Shown piece after piece: positions 35,350 through 44,490 of a stretch of 64,000 bases of DNA. The notes below the pieces were generated by a model. It worked only from the letters and a program-made list of their open reading frames with translations, ran no database searches and was not told the origin of the DNA. The position numbers and the translations under genes were made by a program. Origin of the DNA: Reddybacter sp041622675 (GTDB taxonomy: Bacteria; Pseudomonadota; Gammaproteobacteria; Pseudomonadales; Porticoccaceae); NCBI GenBank assembly GCA_041622675.1, contig JBFJYH010000007.1:1-64000 (forward strand), written 5' to 3'. The first letter of the stretch is position 1. Each line of letters starts with the position of its first letter.

Positions 35350-36306
35350 TCAATCCCCAGCAAATAGCATATCGCTTTCAATGCCAAGCTTTTTCATGGT
35401 CGACTTGAGCTGGGCCAATATTTCAATCTGAATTTGCCTGACACGCTCACGAGTCAGGCCTACCGCTTTACCGACTTCCTCCAGGGTTGAAACATCGTAG
35501 TTTCGCAATCCAAAACGGCGACAAATAATTTCTTGCTGTTTTGGTGTCAGCTCGTCGACCAGCATATCGAGAGTGGCGGCGATATCATCGTCCCCACTCA
35601 GCTCTTCAGGGTTCAACACATGCTCATCCGCGATCGTCTCCACCAGAGACTTAGCATCATCGCCAATAAGCACGTCAACCGATCCCACCCGCTCGTTGAA
35701 ACGTAAAAGTTTTAACACCTGGTCAGGTGTTTTATCCAGCTTATCGGCAATATCCAGTGCCGTTGGTTCATGATCTAAAGTCTGACACAGCTCCCGCGTC
35801 GCTCGCACGCACTGATTAAGCTCTTTCACCACATGCACTGGCAGGCGTATGGTGCGGGTCTGGTTCATCAATGCCCGTTCAACATTTTGTCTGATCCACC
35901 AGGTGGCATATGTTGAAAAGCGGAAACCGAGTTCCGGGTCAAATTTTTCTACAGCATGAATAAGACCTAGATTTCCCTCCTCAACTAGATCTAGGAGATT
36001 GAGACCACGATTAACGTAGCGCCGTGCGATCTTCACCACCAAACGGAGATTACTTTCTATCATCCGCTGGCGTGACGCTTCATCACCATCACGAGCTAAG
36101 CGAGAAAAATACACTTCCTCCTCTGCAGACAGAAGGGGGACATAACCAATTTCACGAAGATAAATACTGGCAGAATCAGTCGAGCCACCATTAACTTTAG
36201 TGGTATCAGATTGCTTTACAGTGGCTTTTACAATTTTTTGTTGCTGACCTTTTTTAACTTGTTCAGATGCTCTTTGCGAAGACATGCTCTGCGACATAGT
36301 GGACAC
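35350..36306 (-). CDS. rpoS: Stationary-phase sigma factor RpoS
   Basis: 318 residues. Region 1.2 (DSASIYLREIGYVPLLSAEEEVYFSRLARDGD), region 2 (NLRLVVKIARRYVNRGLNLLDLVEEGNLGLIHAVEKFDPELGFRFSTYATWWIRQNVERALMNQTRTIRLP is the RpoS/RpoD core), region 3 and the region 4 helix-turn-helix (STLEEVGKAVGLTRERVRQIQIEIL) are intact. The single-sigma-70-like size and lack of the long RpoD 1.1 domain identify RpoS. AAGGTG precedes the ATG. nlpD, normally upstream and carrying an rpoS promoter, is absent. Confidence 0.94.
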   Translation of the reverse strand: MSTMSQSMSSQRASEQVKKGQQQKIVKATVKQSDTTKVNGGSTDSASIYLREIGYVPLLSAEEEVYFSRLARDGDEASRQRMIESNLRLVVKIARRYVNRGLNLLDLVEEGNLGLIHAVEKFDPELGFRFSTYATWWIRQNVERALMNQTRTIRLPVHVVKELNQCVRATRELCQTLDHEPTALDIADKLDKTPDQVLKLLRFNERVGSVDVLIGDDAKSLVETIADEHVLNPEELSGDDDIAATLDMLVDELTPKQQEIICRRFGLRNYDVSTLEEVGKAVGLTRERVRQIQIEILAQLKSTMKKLGIESDMLFAGD

Positions 36307-36312
36307 CTTATG

Positions 36313-36342
36313 TAGTTATTAATAAGAGCCTACCCCTGTCAA
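36313..36342 (-). promoter_or_regulatory. Candidate rpoS promoter
   Basis: Minus strand TTGACA (36337-36342) is a perfect -35; 17-18 bases on, ATAACT/TAACTA (36313-36319) is a weak -10 only a few bases before the ribosome site. It would give a very short leader. Confidence 0.35.
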
Positions 36343-36434
36343 CAGCTATAGGGTCTTTCACCCTGCCACCATATGAGCAATGCTGCAAGCCCATCTTGGT
36401 GCAAATGCCCGAAGCCGCAAGTTCATCTTGGCGC

Positions 36435-36470
36435 AAAAAAAGCAGCCTATATTCACCAATAGAATATAGG
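36435..36470 (-). terminator. Intrinsic terminator of the rluC/HAD transcript
   Basis: Minus strand: CCTATATTC (36462-36470) and GAATATAGG (36446-36454) form a perfect 9-bp stem with a 7-base loop, then CTGC and a run of seven T (36435-36441). It is 86 bases after the HAD gene stop and insulates rpoS. Confidence 0.8.
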
Positions 36471-36555
36471 GCCATTAACTATCAGTCTTAGCACGTCCTG
36501 CAAGCCACCAATCAACGGTGAGAGCGCCTATTCTTGAGCATATTTACGCAAGCCT

Positions 36556-37194
36556 TTATATTGAGTGATCAATAAATTCAAACTTATCAATACAAGCGAT
36601 AGGCTGATATTCCAAAAGGCGCTCCCGGGAGTGTGCACCATAACTCACCGCTAAGCGCGGCACCTGTGCTGCTCGAGCCATCTCCATGTCATAGCTGGTA
36701 TCTCCAACCATCAGTGCGGCTTCCGATGGTAGATCAAATTCTGCTAGCAAAGAAAACAACATTGCTGGATGGGGTTTCGATGCGGTTTCATCGGCGCAGC
36801 GCGTGCTATGGAAAAACCCAGTCATTCCAACCGCATCAAGCACACGGTCCAGTCCCTTGCGACTCTTCCCCGTTGCCACCGCTAGGGTGAAACCCTGTTC
36901 ACGCAGCTTTTCCAAATGCTCTCTAACTCCCGGGAAAAACGCCGAAGGGGTTCTATCTTCACGGATAAAATGACCAGAGTAAGCGGTACGCAATCTGGCT
37001 GTCATAACGCTATCGACACCGGGAAACAACTCCTTCATCACCTCATCGAGACCGAGACCTACTATATTCTTGGCCGCCGCCACACTAGGTGTGGGCAAAC
37101 CCACATCGGCAGCGGATAACTGTAAACAAAGGACGATACGCGACAGAGAGTCGCACAAGGTACCGTCCCAGTCGAAAATTAATAAGTCACGCAT
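36556..37194 (-). CDS. HAD-IA phosphatase (phosphoglycolate phosphatase-like)
   Basis: 212 residues. HAD motif I DWDGTLCD (from Asp8), motif II VATGKSRKG and motif III/IV GDTSYDMEMARAA are present, with the subclass IA cap between about 16 and 80. It resembles Gph-like phosphatases, but the substrate cannot be read from sequence. Its place 76 bases after rluC is conserved near rne in Pseudomonas. Ends in a terminator. Confidence 0.9.
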   Translation of the reverse strand: MRDLLIFDWDGTLCDSLSRIVLCLQLSAADVGLPTPSVAAAKNIVGLGLDEVMKELFPGVDSVMTARLRTAYSGHFIREDRTPSAFFPGVREHLEKLREQGFTLAVATGKSRKGLDRVLDAVGMTGFFHSTRCADETASKPHPAMLFSLLAEFDLPSEAALMVGDTSYDMEMARAAQVPRLAVSYGAHSRERLLEYQPIACIDKFEFIDHSI

Positions 37195-37270
37195 AGCGCT
37201 TCCTCCAAACCTTAATGGGATAAACAGTGCTCAATTCAGTCAGAACTAGTGTAAAGGGCACGCGTCGTTA

Positions 37271-38215
37271 TCAAAGTTTCTTAAGCACCTTTTCTAAGCC
37301 ATCAGGCAGAGGCGCCTGAACTCTGACCCGTTCCCCCGAAGCGGGCGAAGAAAAGGTCAATTCAGCCGCATGCAAAAAGAGGCGCTTCAGTCCGATATCG
37401 CGCAGAGTTTCATTATAACTTTCATCCCCGTATTTGGGGTCACCTGCCAGAGGATGGCCGACCAATTGACAATGCACTCGAATTTGATGTGTGCGACCAG
37501 TCTCAAGCTTCACCTCCAATAAACTGGCATTAGTGTAGTGCTTGAGCAGTTTAAAACGCGTCAAGGAGGGCTTACCCTCGCTATTAGCCCGCACAATACG
37601 CTCACCTGATGCCACCGTCTTCTTTAGAAGTGGCGCATTGACCTCCCGCCTCTCCTTGGCCCACCGACCTGAAACAAGTGTGATATAACGTTTATCCATT
37701 GAACGTTGGCGCATCTGATTCTGTAAATGCTTTAACACCTGTCGACTTTTAGCGATCAGCAAACAACCCGACGTATCACGATCGAGACGGTGGACCAACT
37801 CCAAGTAGGCATGGGGGGCGCGCATCGCGCGTAGCGACTCTATTACACCGAGATTTATCCCGCTACCACCGTGCACCGCAAGACCGAAGGGCTTGTTAAC
37901 CACGAGAAACTCATCAGTTTCCAGCAATATACTGTCTAGCAGAACACCGCGCAAAGAACGCCCTGGCAAGACTGGTGCTTGTTTAGAGACCCGAATCGGC
38001 GGAATCCTCACCACATCATCTTTGATCAAACGGTATTCTGCGCGAATACGGCCCTTATTGACCCGCACCTCACCTTTACGTAACAGCCTGTAAACGCGGG
38101 ACTTAGGCACACCTTTTAGACGACTTAATAGAAAATTATCGACACGTTGGCCGGCCTGGTCAGCATTAATTTCAAGATACTGCACCTGGTCAAACACTGA
38201 CTTTTGTTCGCTCAT
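37271..38215 (-). CDS. rluC: 23S rRNA pseudouridine synthase RluC
   Basis: Makes pseudouridine at 955, 2504 and 2580 of 23S rRNA. 314 residues from the ATG (an in-frame TTG at 38224 is the alternative). S4-like RNA-binding domain (GQRVDNFLLSRLKGVPKSRVYRLLRKGEVRVN), then the catalytic HRLDRDTSGCLLIAKS and TGRTHQIRVHCQLVGHPLAGDPKYGD. Divergent from rne, the usual layout. Confidence 0.96.
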   Translation of the reverse strand: MSEQKSVFDQVQYLEINADQAGQRVDNFLLSRLKGVPKSRVYRLLRKGEVRVNKGRIRAEYRLIKDDVVRIPPIRVSKQAPVLPGRSLRGVLLDSILLETDEFLVVNKPFGLAVHGGSGINLGVIESLRAMRAPHAYLELVHRLDRDTSGCLLIAKSRQVLKHLQNQMRQRSMDKRYITLVSGRWAKERREVNAPLLKKTVASGERIVRANSEGKPSLTRFKLLKHYTNASLLEVKLETGRTHQIRVHCQLVGHPLAGDPKYGDESYNETLRDIGLKRLFLHAAELTFSSPASGERVRVQAPLPDGLEKVLKKL

Positions 38216-38275
38216 TTCATTCAACCCATTAACGAATGGCGCATTCTAGCAATATGCCACAACTAATTCTTTTAA

Positions 38276-38303
38276 TTGAACAACTTGCTAAAAATTGTTA
38301 TAT
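38276..38303 (+). promoter_or_regulatory. Candidate promoter of the rne leader
   Basis: TTGAAC (38276-38281) and TTATAT (38298-38303) with a 16-base spacer. Transcription would begin near 38310, giving rne a leader of about 680 nt. Confidence 0.55.
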
Positions 38304-38986
38304 TGACGAGTGGGCGGGTATTTTACCTCCCATGTATGTGATTGATACTTTGCCATAGTCTAGTCAAAACCGCCCTGTTGCGGCCTTCTAAAACGGCACT
38401 GAAACTAAAGGATTTTAAGGTACGACAATCATTTATTGCGAGAGCCCTACCAAGCCACCGCAAAGTAACTGAATTTTATCGAGTGCCTGCCTCACAATGA
38501 AAAGCAGGCACTTTTCGCCAATCGTGTTGAATGCACACGATATGCCCAGAGACAAGGTAGAAATAAGCAATACTGTTAATTAGCTATTAGCACAAGAGGC
38601 AAGCAGAAACCGAAGCCACGATGCGCATTCGGCCCGCAATGAAGCGGCCGAACAAGACAAAAGCGTATTTTAAGACGACTATAGAGACATCAGCTGATAT
38701 CTCTGATTTCGACATAATTTTTATTGCCAACCAACGCAAACTGCTACTAAACAGTTTAGGTCATCTAAAGCAGCGCAAAATTAGTATTAACCCAGCCACA
38801 AAGCTGTAACCACCTTTGTGGTGATTAGCTAAAGTGACCTATAACGTCGTAACGAAGGTTTTTATGCTCCCCAACATGGGGGGTACTGTCTATTTACAAG
38901 ATAAGTTACGGCTACAACGCTTTTTTTATGCCGGCTTCCGGGCATTTTCACTGCACTGATGCACAGCAGGAAAATGTAGGAATACC
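38304..38986 (+). ncRNA. Long rne 5' leader, likely structured
   Basis: About 680 bases between the promoter and the rne ATG with no convincing gene. Several hairpins are visible: AGTGCCTGC/GCAGGCACT (38482-38512), TTCGGCC/GGCCGAA (about 38628-38655), ACCAC/TGGTG and CTCCCC/GGGGGG in the last 180 bases. Long structured leaders through which RNase E cuts its own mRNA are known in enterics (rne5) and Pseudomonas. The last stretch near 38900-38985 is the most leader-like. Homology to those elements is inference. Confidence 0.5.
38482..38516 (+). terminator. Terminator-like hairpin in the rne leader
   Basis: AGTGCCTGC (38482-38490) pairs perfectly with GCAGGCACT (38504-38512) around a 13-base loop, then TTTCG. 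If used, it would end a transcript of about 200 nt started at the upstream promoter, before rne. Confidence 0.55.
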
Positions 38987-41900
38987 ATGAAAAGAATGCT
39001 GATAAACGCCACCCAGTCTGAAGAGCTTCGCGTGGCTCTGGTCGATGGCCAACGCCTCTACGATCTCGACATCGAAAACCGTGCCCACACCCAAAAAAAA
39101 GCCAATATATATAAAGGCAAGATCACTCGTGTAGAGCCCAGCTTAGAAGCGGCATTTGTTGAATACGGTGCCACACGACATGGCTTTCTACCTCTCAAAG
39201 AGATTTCCCGCCAATATTTTAAGAAAGGCTCTGGCGGTGAGGGGCGGCAGAAAATTAAAGATTTGGTCAAAGAGGGCCAAGAAGTTGTTGTTCAGGTTGA
39301 AAAAGAGGAGCGCGGTAATAAAGGTGCGGCGCTAACCACTTTTATCAGCCTTGCCGGCCGCTACATGGTCCTCATGCCCAACAACCCACGAGCTGGCGGC
39401 ATTTCACGCCGCATTGAGGGAAGTGAGCGCAGTGAATTGCGCGAGGCAATGCGCGACCTGAATATACCCGAAGGCTGCGGCATTATTGTTCGCACTGCGG
39501 GTATTGGTCGCTCCGCTGAAGAACTGCAATGGGATCTAGACTATCTCCTTCACCTCTGGGAGACCATCGACAACGAAGCCCAACAATCTTCAGCCCCTCA
39601 TTTTTTATTCCAAGAAAGCAATGTTGTTATACGTGCCATTCGCGATTACCTACGCCCCGATATCGGTGAAGTGATTGTCGACAGTCCCGAAGTGTTTCAG
39701 CTGGCCTCCGCCTTTATTCAGCAAGTAATGCCCAATGATCACAGCAAGGTGAAGTATTACGACGATAATATCCCGCTCTTTAATCGCTATCAGGTTGAAA
39801 ATCAGATCGAAACTGCCTTTGAGCGGGAAGTAAAACTACCCTCAGGAGGCTCCATTGTTATTGATATCACCGAAGCGATGGTATCTATTGACATTAACTC
39901 TTCACGGGCAACTAAAGGCGCTGGAATCGAAGAAACTGCGTACCAAACCAACCTTGAGGCAGCCGATGAAATCGGCCGCCAATTACGCCTGCGTGATGTC
40001 GGCGGCCTCATCGTTATCGACTTTATCGATATGCAGTCCAATAAAAACCAACGCGATGTTGAAAGTCGCATTCGCAAAGCCCTAGAAATTGACCGCGCCC
40101 GTGTACAAGTTGGCCGCATCTCACGCTTCGGCCTACTCGAAATGTCACGCCAACGACTCAAGCCTTCGCTCGAAGAAATGACCTTTAAAGTCTGCCCTCG
40201 CTGTAGTGGACAAGGCACTATTCGCGGCACTCGTTCTATTGCCCTTTCCATTCTCCGCTTGATGGAAGAAGAGGCTCAAAAAGAAAGCAGCAAAGAAATT
40301 CGCGCCACTACACCTGTCCCCGTCGCCACTTTTCTTCTCAACGAAAAGCGTAATGAAATTAGCGAGATAGAGCAGCGTAACAATATCCGCCTAACAATCC
40401 TCCCCAACCCCTCCATGGACACACCTCACTTCGAGGTCGAGCGCCTACGAGCACAGGATGAATCGGAGCAAAGTAAAGGGTACAGCTACCAAATTGCCGC
40501 TGAGGCCTCAAAAGACGACCCAGTGGCATTGATGGAGCCATCGAAATTACCACCCGTGGCGAAGCCAGCAGTGGAAAATCTACCACCCCAGATTCAGGCC
40601 CCGGCATCCTCTAAGAAAGAAATCCTATCAACACAAGAAGCCAATAGTACTGAGACTACACCTAAGGCCAAACCAGAAGGCATGCTAAAGCGATTATGGC
40701 GTACACTTTTCGCTATCAGTGAAGCCCCTACGACAGAAGCCGCGGCAGACTCCATCAACGAAGAGCCTACTTCTCGAAAAACACGCGACGGTGAAAAAAA
40801 TACAGATAGCCGCAATCGAAATTCTCGTAACCGCAACCGCTCGCCTAACAACCGCAATCGCGATAGCTCACGCACTAGAGAAAAGACGCAAAATCGTGAT
40901 AAAAAAGACTCCAAAAATCGTGACGAAGCGGCGAAGAACACCTCCCATCAAAAAAACAATCGCAATAAAACCCAGCGCCTTGATAGTAATGACAAAACAG
41001 ATTCATCTAATAACAAGCGCAGCCAAATAGAACGCACTGACAATGAAACGACGACAACCAACACGACTCAAAGTAAGGTTGAGAAACCAGGGGACAGCAC
41101 AGCTCAAAAGCTTGCCCGACGCCCCAGCGGCCATCAACAAGCGCCAAAACGTCGCCGTGAACGTAAGGAGATCCCGCAGCATATTCTCAATGAGCTTCAG
41201 CCACCAGAGGCAAAGAAGGCAGCGCCAGTCGACGAAGAACACTCCTCTACGGTTGAAAGCGCAAGTCAACTTAAGACCAGTGAGGCTCACCCAGTAATAT
41301 CATCAACCAATCAAGAAGAAACAGCTGCGTTAAAAACGCAGACCACGGCCGCTCCTACCGAAGAGCCTGAGGTCGAAGCCAGCCCCGCTTCTACTGCTAC
41401 TTCTACTATCACCTCAGTAGAAGATGGCACAGACACGGCAACTTGCGAGCAGAGGGCACCTGAATCCGCACCTATTATCACCACGAGTGAAGCTGATACA
41501 GTGCAGACCACTTCTCAAGAAACACCTCATCAAACACGAACAAGCAATACCTCCATAGCGAAAAACCTAGAACCTGATCAGGTTACTACTGAGACAACTA
41601 ATATAGTTCAAAACAGCACCATAGAAAGCCCTGAGTCCGCGCCTAATGAAGCGTCTAGCGAGCAGCCCCCGATCAAGCCCAATAGTATTTCTGAGAATGG
41701 GCAGATTGGCCTACCTTTTACCGATCAGCCGAGCACAGAGCTAATCGACAGTGGTTTTACAAAAGAATCCGAAAAAGAAAAGCAACAGCAAACAGCTTCT
41801 ACTGAAGAAGGGACTAGGGCTAGCAATGATCCACGCATGAAAAGCAATAAGGTCGAGACAATAATCAGTTCTAACACCGTTGAACTAGGATTGTCTATAC

Positions 41901-42028
41901 CACTTGATACCACAAAGAGTGCCCCTATAGCGCAAGCAGTGACCCCAAAGAAGCGAGCAAAGAATGACCCTCGCTACAAAGCCGAGCTAACTAATGGAGC
42001 TGAAACAATAGAACGCGAAATGGATTAA
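38987..42028 (+). CDS. rne: Ribonuclease E
   Basis: Main mRNA-decay and RNA-processing endonuclease. 1013 residues. The catalytic half has the N-terminal RNase H-like part (MKRMLINATQSEELRVALVDGQRLYDLDIE), S1 domain (about 36-120), DNase-I-like region with the metal aspartates in IDITEAMVSIDINS (~303) and LIVIDFIDM (~346), and the Zn-link CPRCSGQG (Cys ~403 and ~406). The C-terminal ~480 residues are low-complexity: an Arg/Asn-rich RNA-binding stretch (about 620-690), then an acidic scaffold. NDPR motifs occur near residue 947 and near 1000, like the short motifs described in Pseudomonas RNase E. Confidence 0.97.
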   Translation: MKRMLINATQSEELRVALVDGQRLYDLDIENRAHTQKKANIYKGKITRVEPSLEAAFVEYGATRHGFLPLKEISRQYFKKGSGGEGRQKIKDLVKEGQEVVVQVEKEERGNKGAALTTFISLAGRYMVLMPNNPRAGGISRRIEGSERSELREAMRDLNIPEGCGIIVRTAGIGRSAEELQWDLDYLLHLWETIDNEAQQSSAPHFLFQESNVVIRAIRDYLRPDIGEVIVDSPEVFQLASAFIQQVMPNDHSKVKYYDDNIPLFNRYQVENQIETAFEREVKLPSGGSIVIDITEAMVSIDINSSRATKGAGIEETAYQTNLEAADEIGRQLRLRDVGGLIVIDFIDMQSNKNQRDVESRIRKALEIDRARVQVGRISRFGLLEMSRQRLKPSLEEMTFKVCPRCSGQGTIRGTRSIALSILRLMEEEAQKESSKEIRATTPVPVATFLLNEKRNEISEIEQRNNIRLTILPNPSMDTPHFEVERLRAQDESEQSKGYSYQIAAEASKDDPVALMEPSKLPPVAKPAVENLPPQIQAPASSKKEILSTQEANSTETTPKAKPEGMLKRLWRTLFAISEAPTTEAAADSINEEPTSRKTRDGEKNTDSRNRNSRNRNRSPNNRNRDSSRTREKTQNRDKKDSKNRDEAAKNTSHQKNNRNKTQRLDSNDKTDSSNNKRSQIERTDNETTTTNTTQSKVEKPGDSTAQKLARRPSGHQQAPKRRRERKEIPQHILNELQPPEAKKAAPVDEEHSSTVESASQLKTSEAHPVISSTNQEETAALKTQTTAAPTEEPEVEASPASTATSTITSVEDGTDTATCEQRAPESAPIITTSEADTVQTTSQETPHQTRTSNTSIAKNLEPDQVTTETTNIVQNSTIESPESAPNEASSEQPPIKPNSISENGQIGLPFTDQPSTELIDSGFTKESEKEKQQQTASTEEGTRASNDPRMKSNKVETIISSNTVELGLSIPLDTTKSAPIAQAVTPKKRAKNDPRYKAELTNGAETIEREMD

Positions 42029-42036
42029 AGTTTTTC

Positions 42037-42064
42037 TTGTTAACTGCTTTTCAGGCGGTATAAT
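42037..42064 (+). promoter_or_regulatory. Promoter of tRNA-Ser
   Basis: TTGTTA (42037-42042) and TATAAT (42059-42064), spacer 16 bases, just before the tRNA, which begins 13 bases after the -10. Confidence 0.7.
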
Positions 42065-42076
42065 TCCGCCTCGAAA

Positions 42077-42164
42077 GGAGGGGTGGCTGAGTGGCCGAAA
42101 GCACCGGTCTTGAAAACCGGCGACGGGAGACCGTCCCAGGGTTCGAATCCCTGCCCCTCCGCCA
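42077..42164 (+). tRNA. tRNA-Ser (anticodon UGA)
   Basis: Acceptor GGAGGGG pairs with CCCCTCC; anticodon stem CCGGT/ACCGG holds loop CTTGAAA, anticodon TGA; a long class II variable arm (ACGGGAGACCGT) as expected for serine; T arm CAGGGTTCGAATCCCTG; encoded GCCA end. Confidence 0.98.
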
Positions 42165-42359
42165 CTTTCCTGCACCACAAAATTTTTTCCAACCCACACC
42201 ATATGCTAGCGGAAATTCTTCACCTTAACATTCCAAACCTTATCACCCTCTATTTTTCTGCGAAGACCAATAATATACATCCATACTACACAGCACGGTC
42301 TATATCGCCTTAGGTTCTAGGTGTCTTAAACCTCATCAACAATAGCCAGAAATTAAAGA

Positions 42360-42393
42360 TTAGTTTAAAACTAAAAAAACAAAGCTATATAAT
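42360..42393 (+). promoter_or_regulatory. Candidate promoter with palindrome before the 42.5 kb lipoprotein gene
   Basis: A perfect -10 TATAAT (42388-42393) is preceded by the palindrome TTAGTTTAAAACTAA (42360-42374) at the -35 position, which could be an operator. The start codon lies about 118 bases downstream, so the leader is long. Confidence 0.45.
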
Positions 42394-42511
42394 GGCCCTT
42401 TTCTATACAGCTTTCAGCCGAACTGGCCAATCTGTACAAGGATAGTTTCTTCGCAAGTAGCTTTGTGATAGCTTACGCGCAACTAAAATTTAAAAACATA
42501 CGGAGCATACA

Positions 42512-43624
42512 ATGTCTCGGGTTCATCAATTACTCCCAAAGGCCAGCCTCATGGCCGCGTTGGCCTTATCTATCAGCGCTTGCTCAGAAGTAAAACAAGA
42601 TGCTGAAACGGAATCAGCTGCAAGTAATAAAGAAACAGGCTATGTGGCGCCCCGAAACTCTCAGGGACAACCGAATCTACAGGGAATTTGGGATTTTCGC
42701 ACACTTACACCCCTCGAACGCCCAAAAGCGTTTGGCGACAAAGCAGTGTTCACAGCAGAAGAGCAAGCTGCATTCCGTGAACAAGCAGTCGACGCCACAG
42801 ATGTTGATAAATTGAGGGAAAAAACAGCCGAAACAGATGCCGCAACAGATATTGAAGGTGCCTACAACAATTTCTGGATGGATTACGGCACAACAATGAA
42901 TGAGGACAGAAGAACATCTCTGATCATTGATCCCCCCAACGGACGATTACCCAAACTCACGGACGAAGCCATTGCTCGTATGAAGGAAGATCGCAAGCTA
43001 ATCCCTCCCGTTCGAAACATTGTATCGATCGGCTTCGTTAATTTCCTACCCAAGGGCCCTGAAGTCCTAGGCCTTTCTGAACGCTGCCTTTTAAGCTTTA
43101 ATGCAGGCCCGCCACTTATTCCCAGTGCTTACAACAACAACTTGCGAATAATACAAACACCTAAACATGTAGTTATCTACACAGAGATGATTCATGATGC
43201 GCGCATAGTACCGATTGATGGCAGCCCACACCTGCCAAAAGAAATGACCAAATGGACTGGCGACTCACGAGGTCACTGGGAAGGCAACACGCTGGTTGTT
43301 GAAACAACAAATTTCACTGGTAAAACACCAACTTTCCAGCTCCCCTTGAACCTGAATGAACCCGAATTGAATGGTGTTGTCGGCACTGGCGAGAACTTTA
43401 CCTTGATCGAACGCTTTACTCGCACCAGTGATTCACGCATTAATTACGAATACACGGTCAATGACCCCAGCACCTTCACTAAGCCCTTCACCGCCTCGAT
43501 CCCTCTGAAAGCAACAGATGGACAGATGTTTGAGTATGCTTGCCACGAAGGAAACCACGGTGCAGCCGGCATGTTATCTGGTGCGCGCCAGTCCGAGAAA
43601 GAAGCAGCTGCAACACCTCTCTAG
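42512..43624 (+). CDS. Secreted lipoprotein of an unnamed family (paralogue A)
   Basis: 370 residues. The signal peptide ends in a lipobox (LSISAC, Cys24), so it is a lipoprotein. After a polar linker, YVAPRNSQGQPNLQGIWDF begins a domain with RTSLIIDPPNGRLPKLT, ERCLLSFNAGPPLIPSAYNNN, HWEGNTLVVETTNFTG and TRTSDSRINYEYTVNDPSTFTKPFT. Several of these blocks recur in the protein encoded at 46122-46973, so the two are paralogues. Similar proteins are common, uncharacterised, in marine and soil bacteria. Likely mostly beta-structured; ligand and function unknown. Confidence 0.88.
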   Translation: MSRVHQLLPKASLMAALALSISACSEVKQDAETESAASNKETGYVAPRNSQGQPNLQGIWDFRTLTPLERPKAFGDKAVFTAEEQAAFREQAVDATDVDKLREKTAETDAATDIEGAYNNFWMDYGTTMNEDRRTSLIIDPPNGRLPKLTDEAIARMKEDRKLIPPVRNIVSIGFVNFLPKGPEVLGLSERCLLSFNAGPPLIPSAYNNNLRIIQTPKHVVIYTEMIHDARIVPIDGSPHLPKEMTKWTGDSRGHWEGNTLVVETTNFTGKTPTFQLPLNLNEPELNGVVGTGENFTLIERFTRTSDSRINYEYTVNDPSTFTKPFTASIPLKATDGQMFEYACHEGNHGAAGMLSGARQSEKEAAATPL

Positions 43625-43649
43625 AAGGCATTGCGAATAATTCTAGTGG

Positions 43650-43716
43650 GATGGTGAAACTGGGCAAAAATTACTATCGAAAATGACTTGTCATTTTTTG
43701 TGCAGTTTTCACCATC
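43650..43716 (+). terminator. Nested inverted repeats ending the 42.5 kb gene
   Basis: An outer arm GATGGTGAAACTG (43650-43662) pairs with CAGTTTTCACCATC (43703-43716, one bulged T). Inside, AAAATGAC (43680-43687) pairs with GTCATTTT (43690-43697) around two bases, followed by TTG. It sits 25 bases after the stop codon and probably ends transcription. Confidence 0.6.
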
Positions 43717-44490
43717 GACTTTTAGCCAAGAAAAGTAACATGAACACAGTCTAATAGCAGCCCAACACGTCACCCCGCAACTGATCCTTCAAATCCGCAA
43801 ATAGACATCCTAGAATCGGCTCAACAGCATTCGGTGTATCCTTAAAACCAATGATTAACGAATATTTATAACTCTGCCCACAAGATATTTCCCCCAACAA
43901 TAAGTTCACCACACCGCGAAATGCGCAACAGCTATACAGAGATGAACCACCTCAGTTTTGACCACACCAAAGCACCTTATTATCCAAGAGCTTTAGTCCA
44001 GCTCTCGCAGCCTAGAGAAATAGCATTTGCGGGGCCTAAAATCAGAGAATTGCTGGAGATTACGCAAGTTGAACGGGGGCGCACAGTAGTTTCAATGAGG
44101 TTCGAGAGCTGTAGTGATTCGAACAAGAGAGGACATACGCTGGACGGAAGTAAATGCAGAAAACACTATCGCCTAAAAGCAAAAAATATTCAGACAGTCT
44201 TTACAAATGAGCCCGCAGCTATTTTCAAGCTAACAAAGAGAAGTTATGGATAGCTTTTCCTAGCCATGCTTATTTACACTTGGTATATGGAAAAGAGAAC
44301 CAATGGGCCTTTAAAAGACATAAAAGCCCTCAGTATAGTTATTGCGACAGGAGTCGTGAGTGCTCCAAATCTACAAAGCGTTTTACTAGCAATATAAGAT
44401 AGTCAAAACGGACAAAAAACCGTAAACAGATCATATACTCGGCATCTAATACAAACAATGAGTCCGAGCTTAATCAATTACCGACAACCA
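43717..44490. other. Gene-free gap
   Basis: About 770 bases with no supported gene. An open frame at 43921-44253 (110 residues) has no ribosome site, no recognisable fold and an ordinary composition for chance reading, so I leave it out. The region may hold promoter or decayed sequence; I see nothing definite. Confidence 0.5.

Noticed and set aside
38621..38809. Open frame of 62 codons in the rne leader
   Set aside because: No ribosome site; overlaps leader hairpins; more likely untranslated RNA.
40800..41900. Several long open frames antisense or shifted within the rne C-terminal half
   Set aside because: Shadows of a low-complexity, repeat-rich coding region; the sense frame is RNase E.
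43921..44253. Open frame of 110 codons between the lipoprotein and the DUF6644-like genes
   Set aside because: No ribosome site, no family resemblance, isolated in a gene-free gap.
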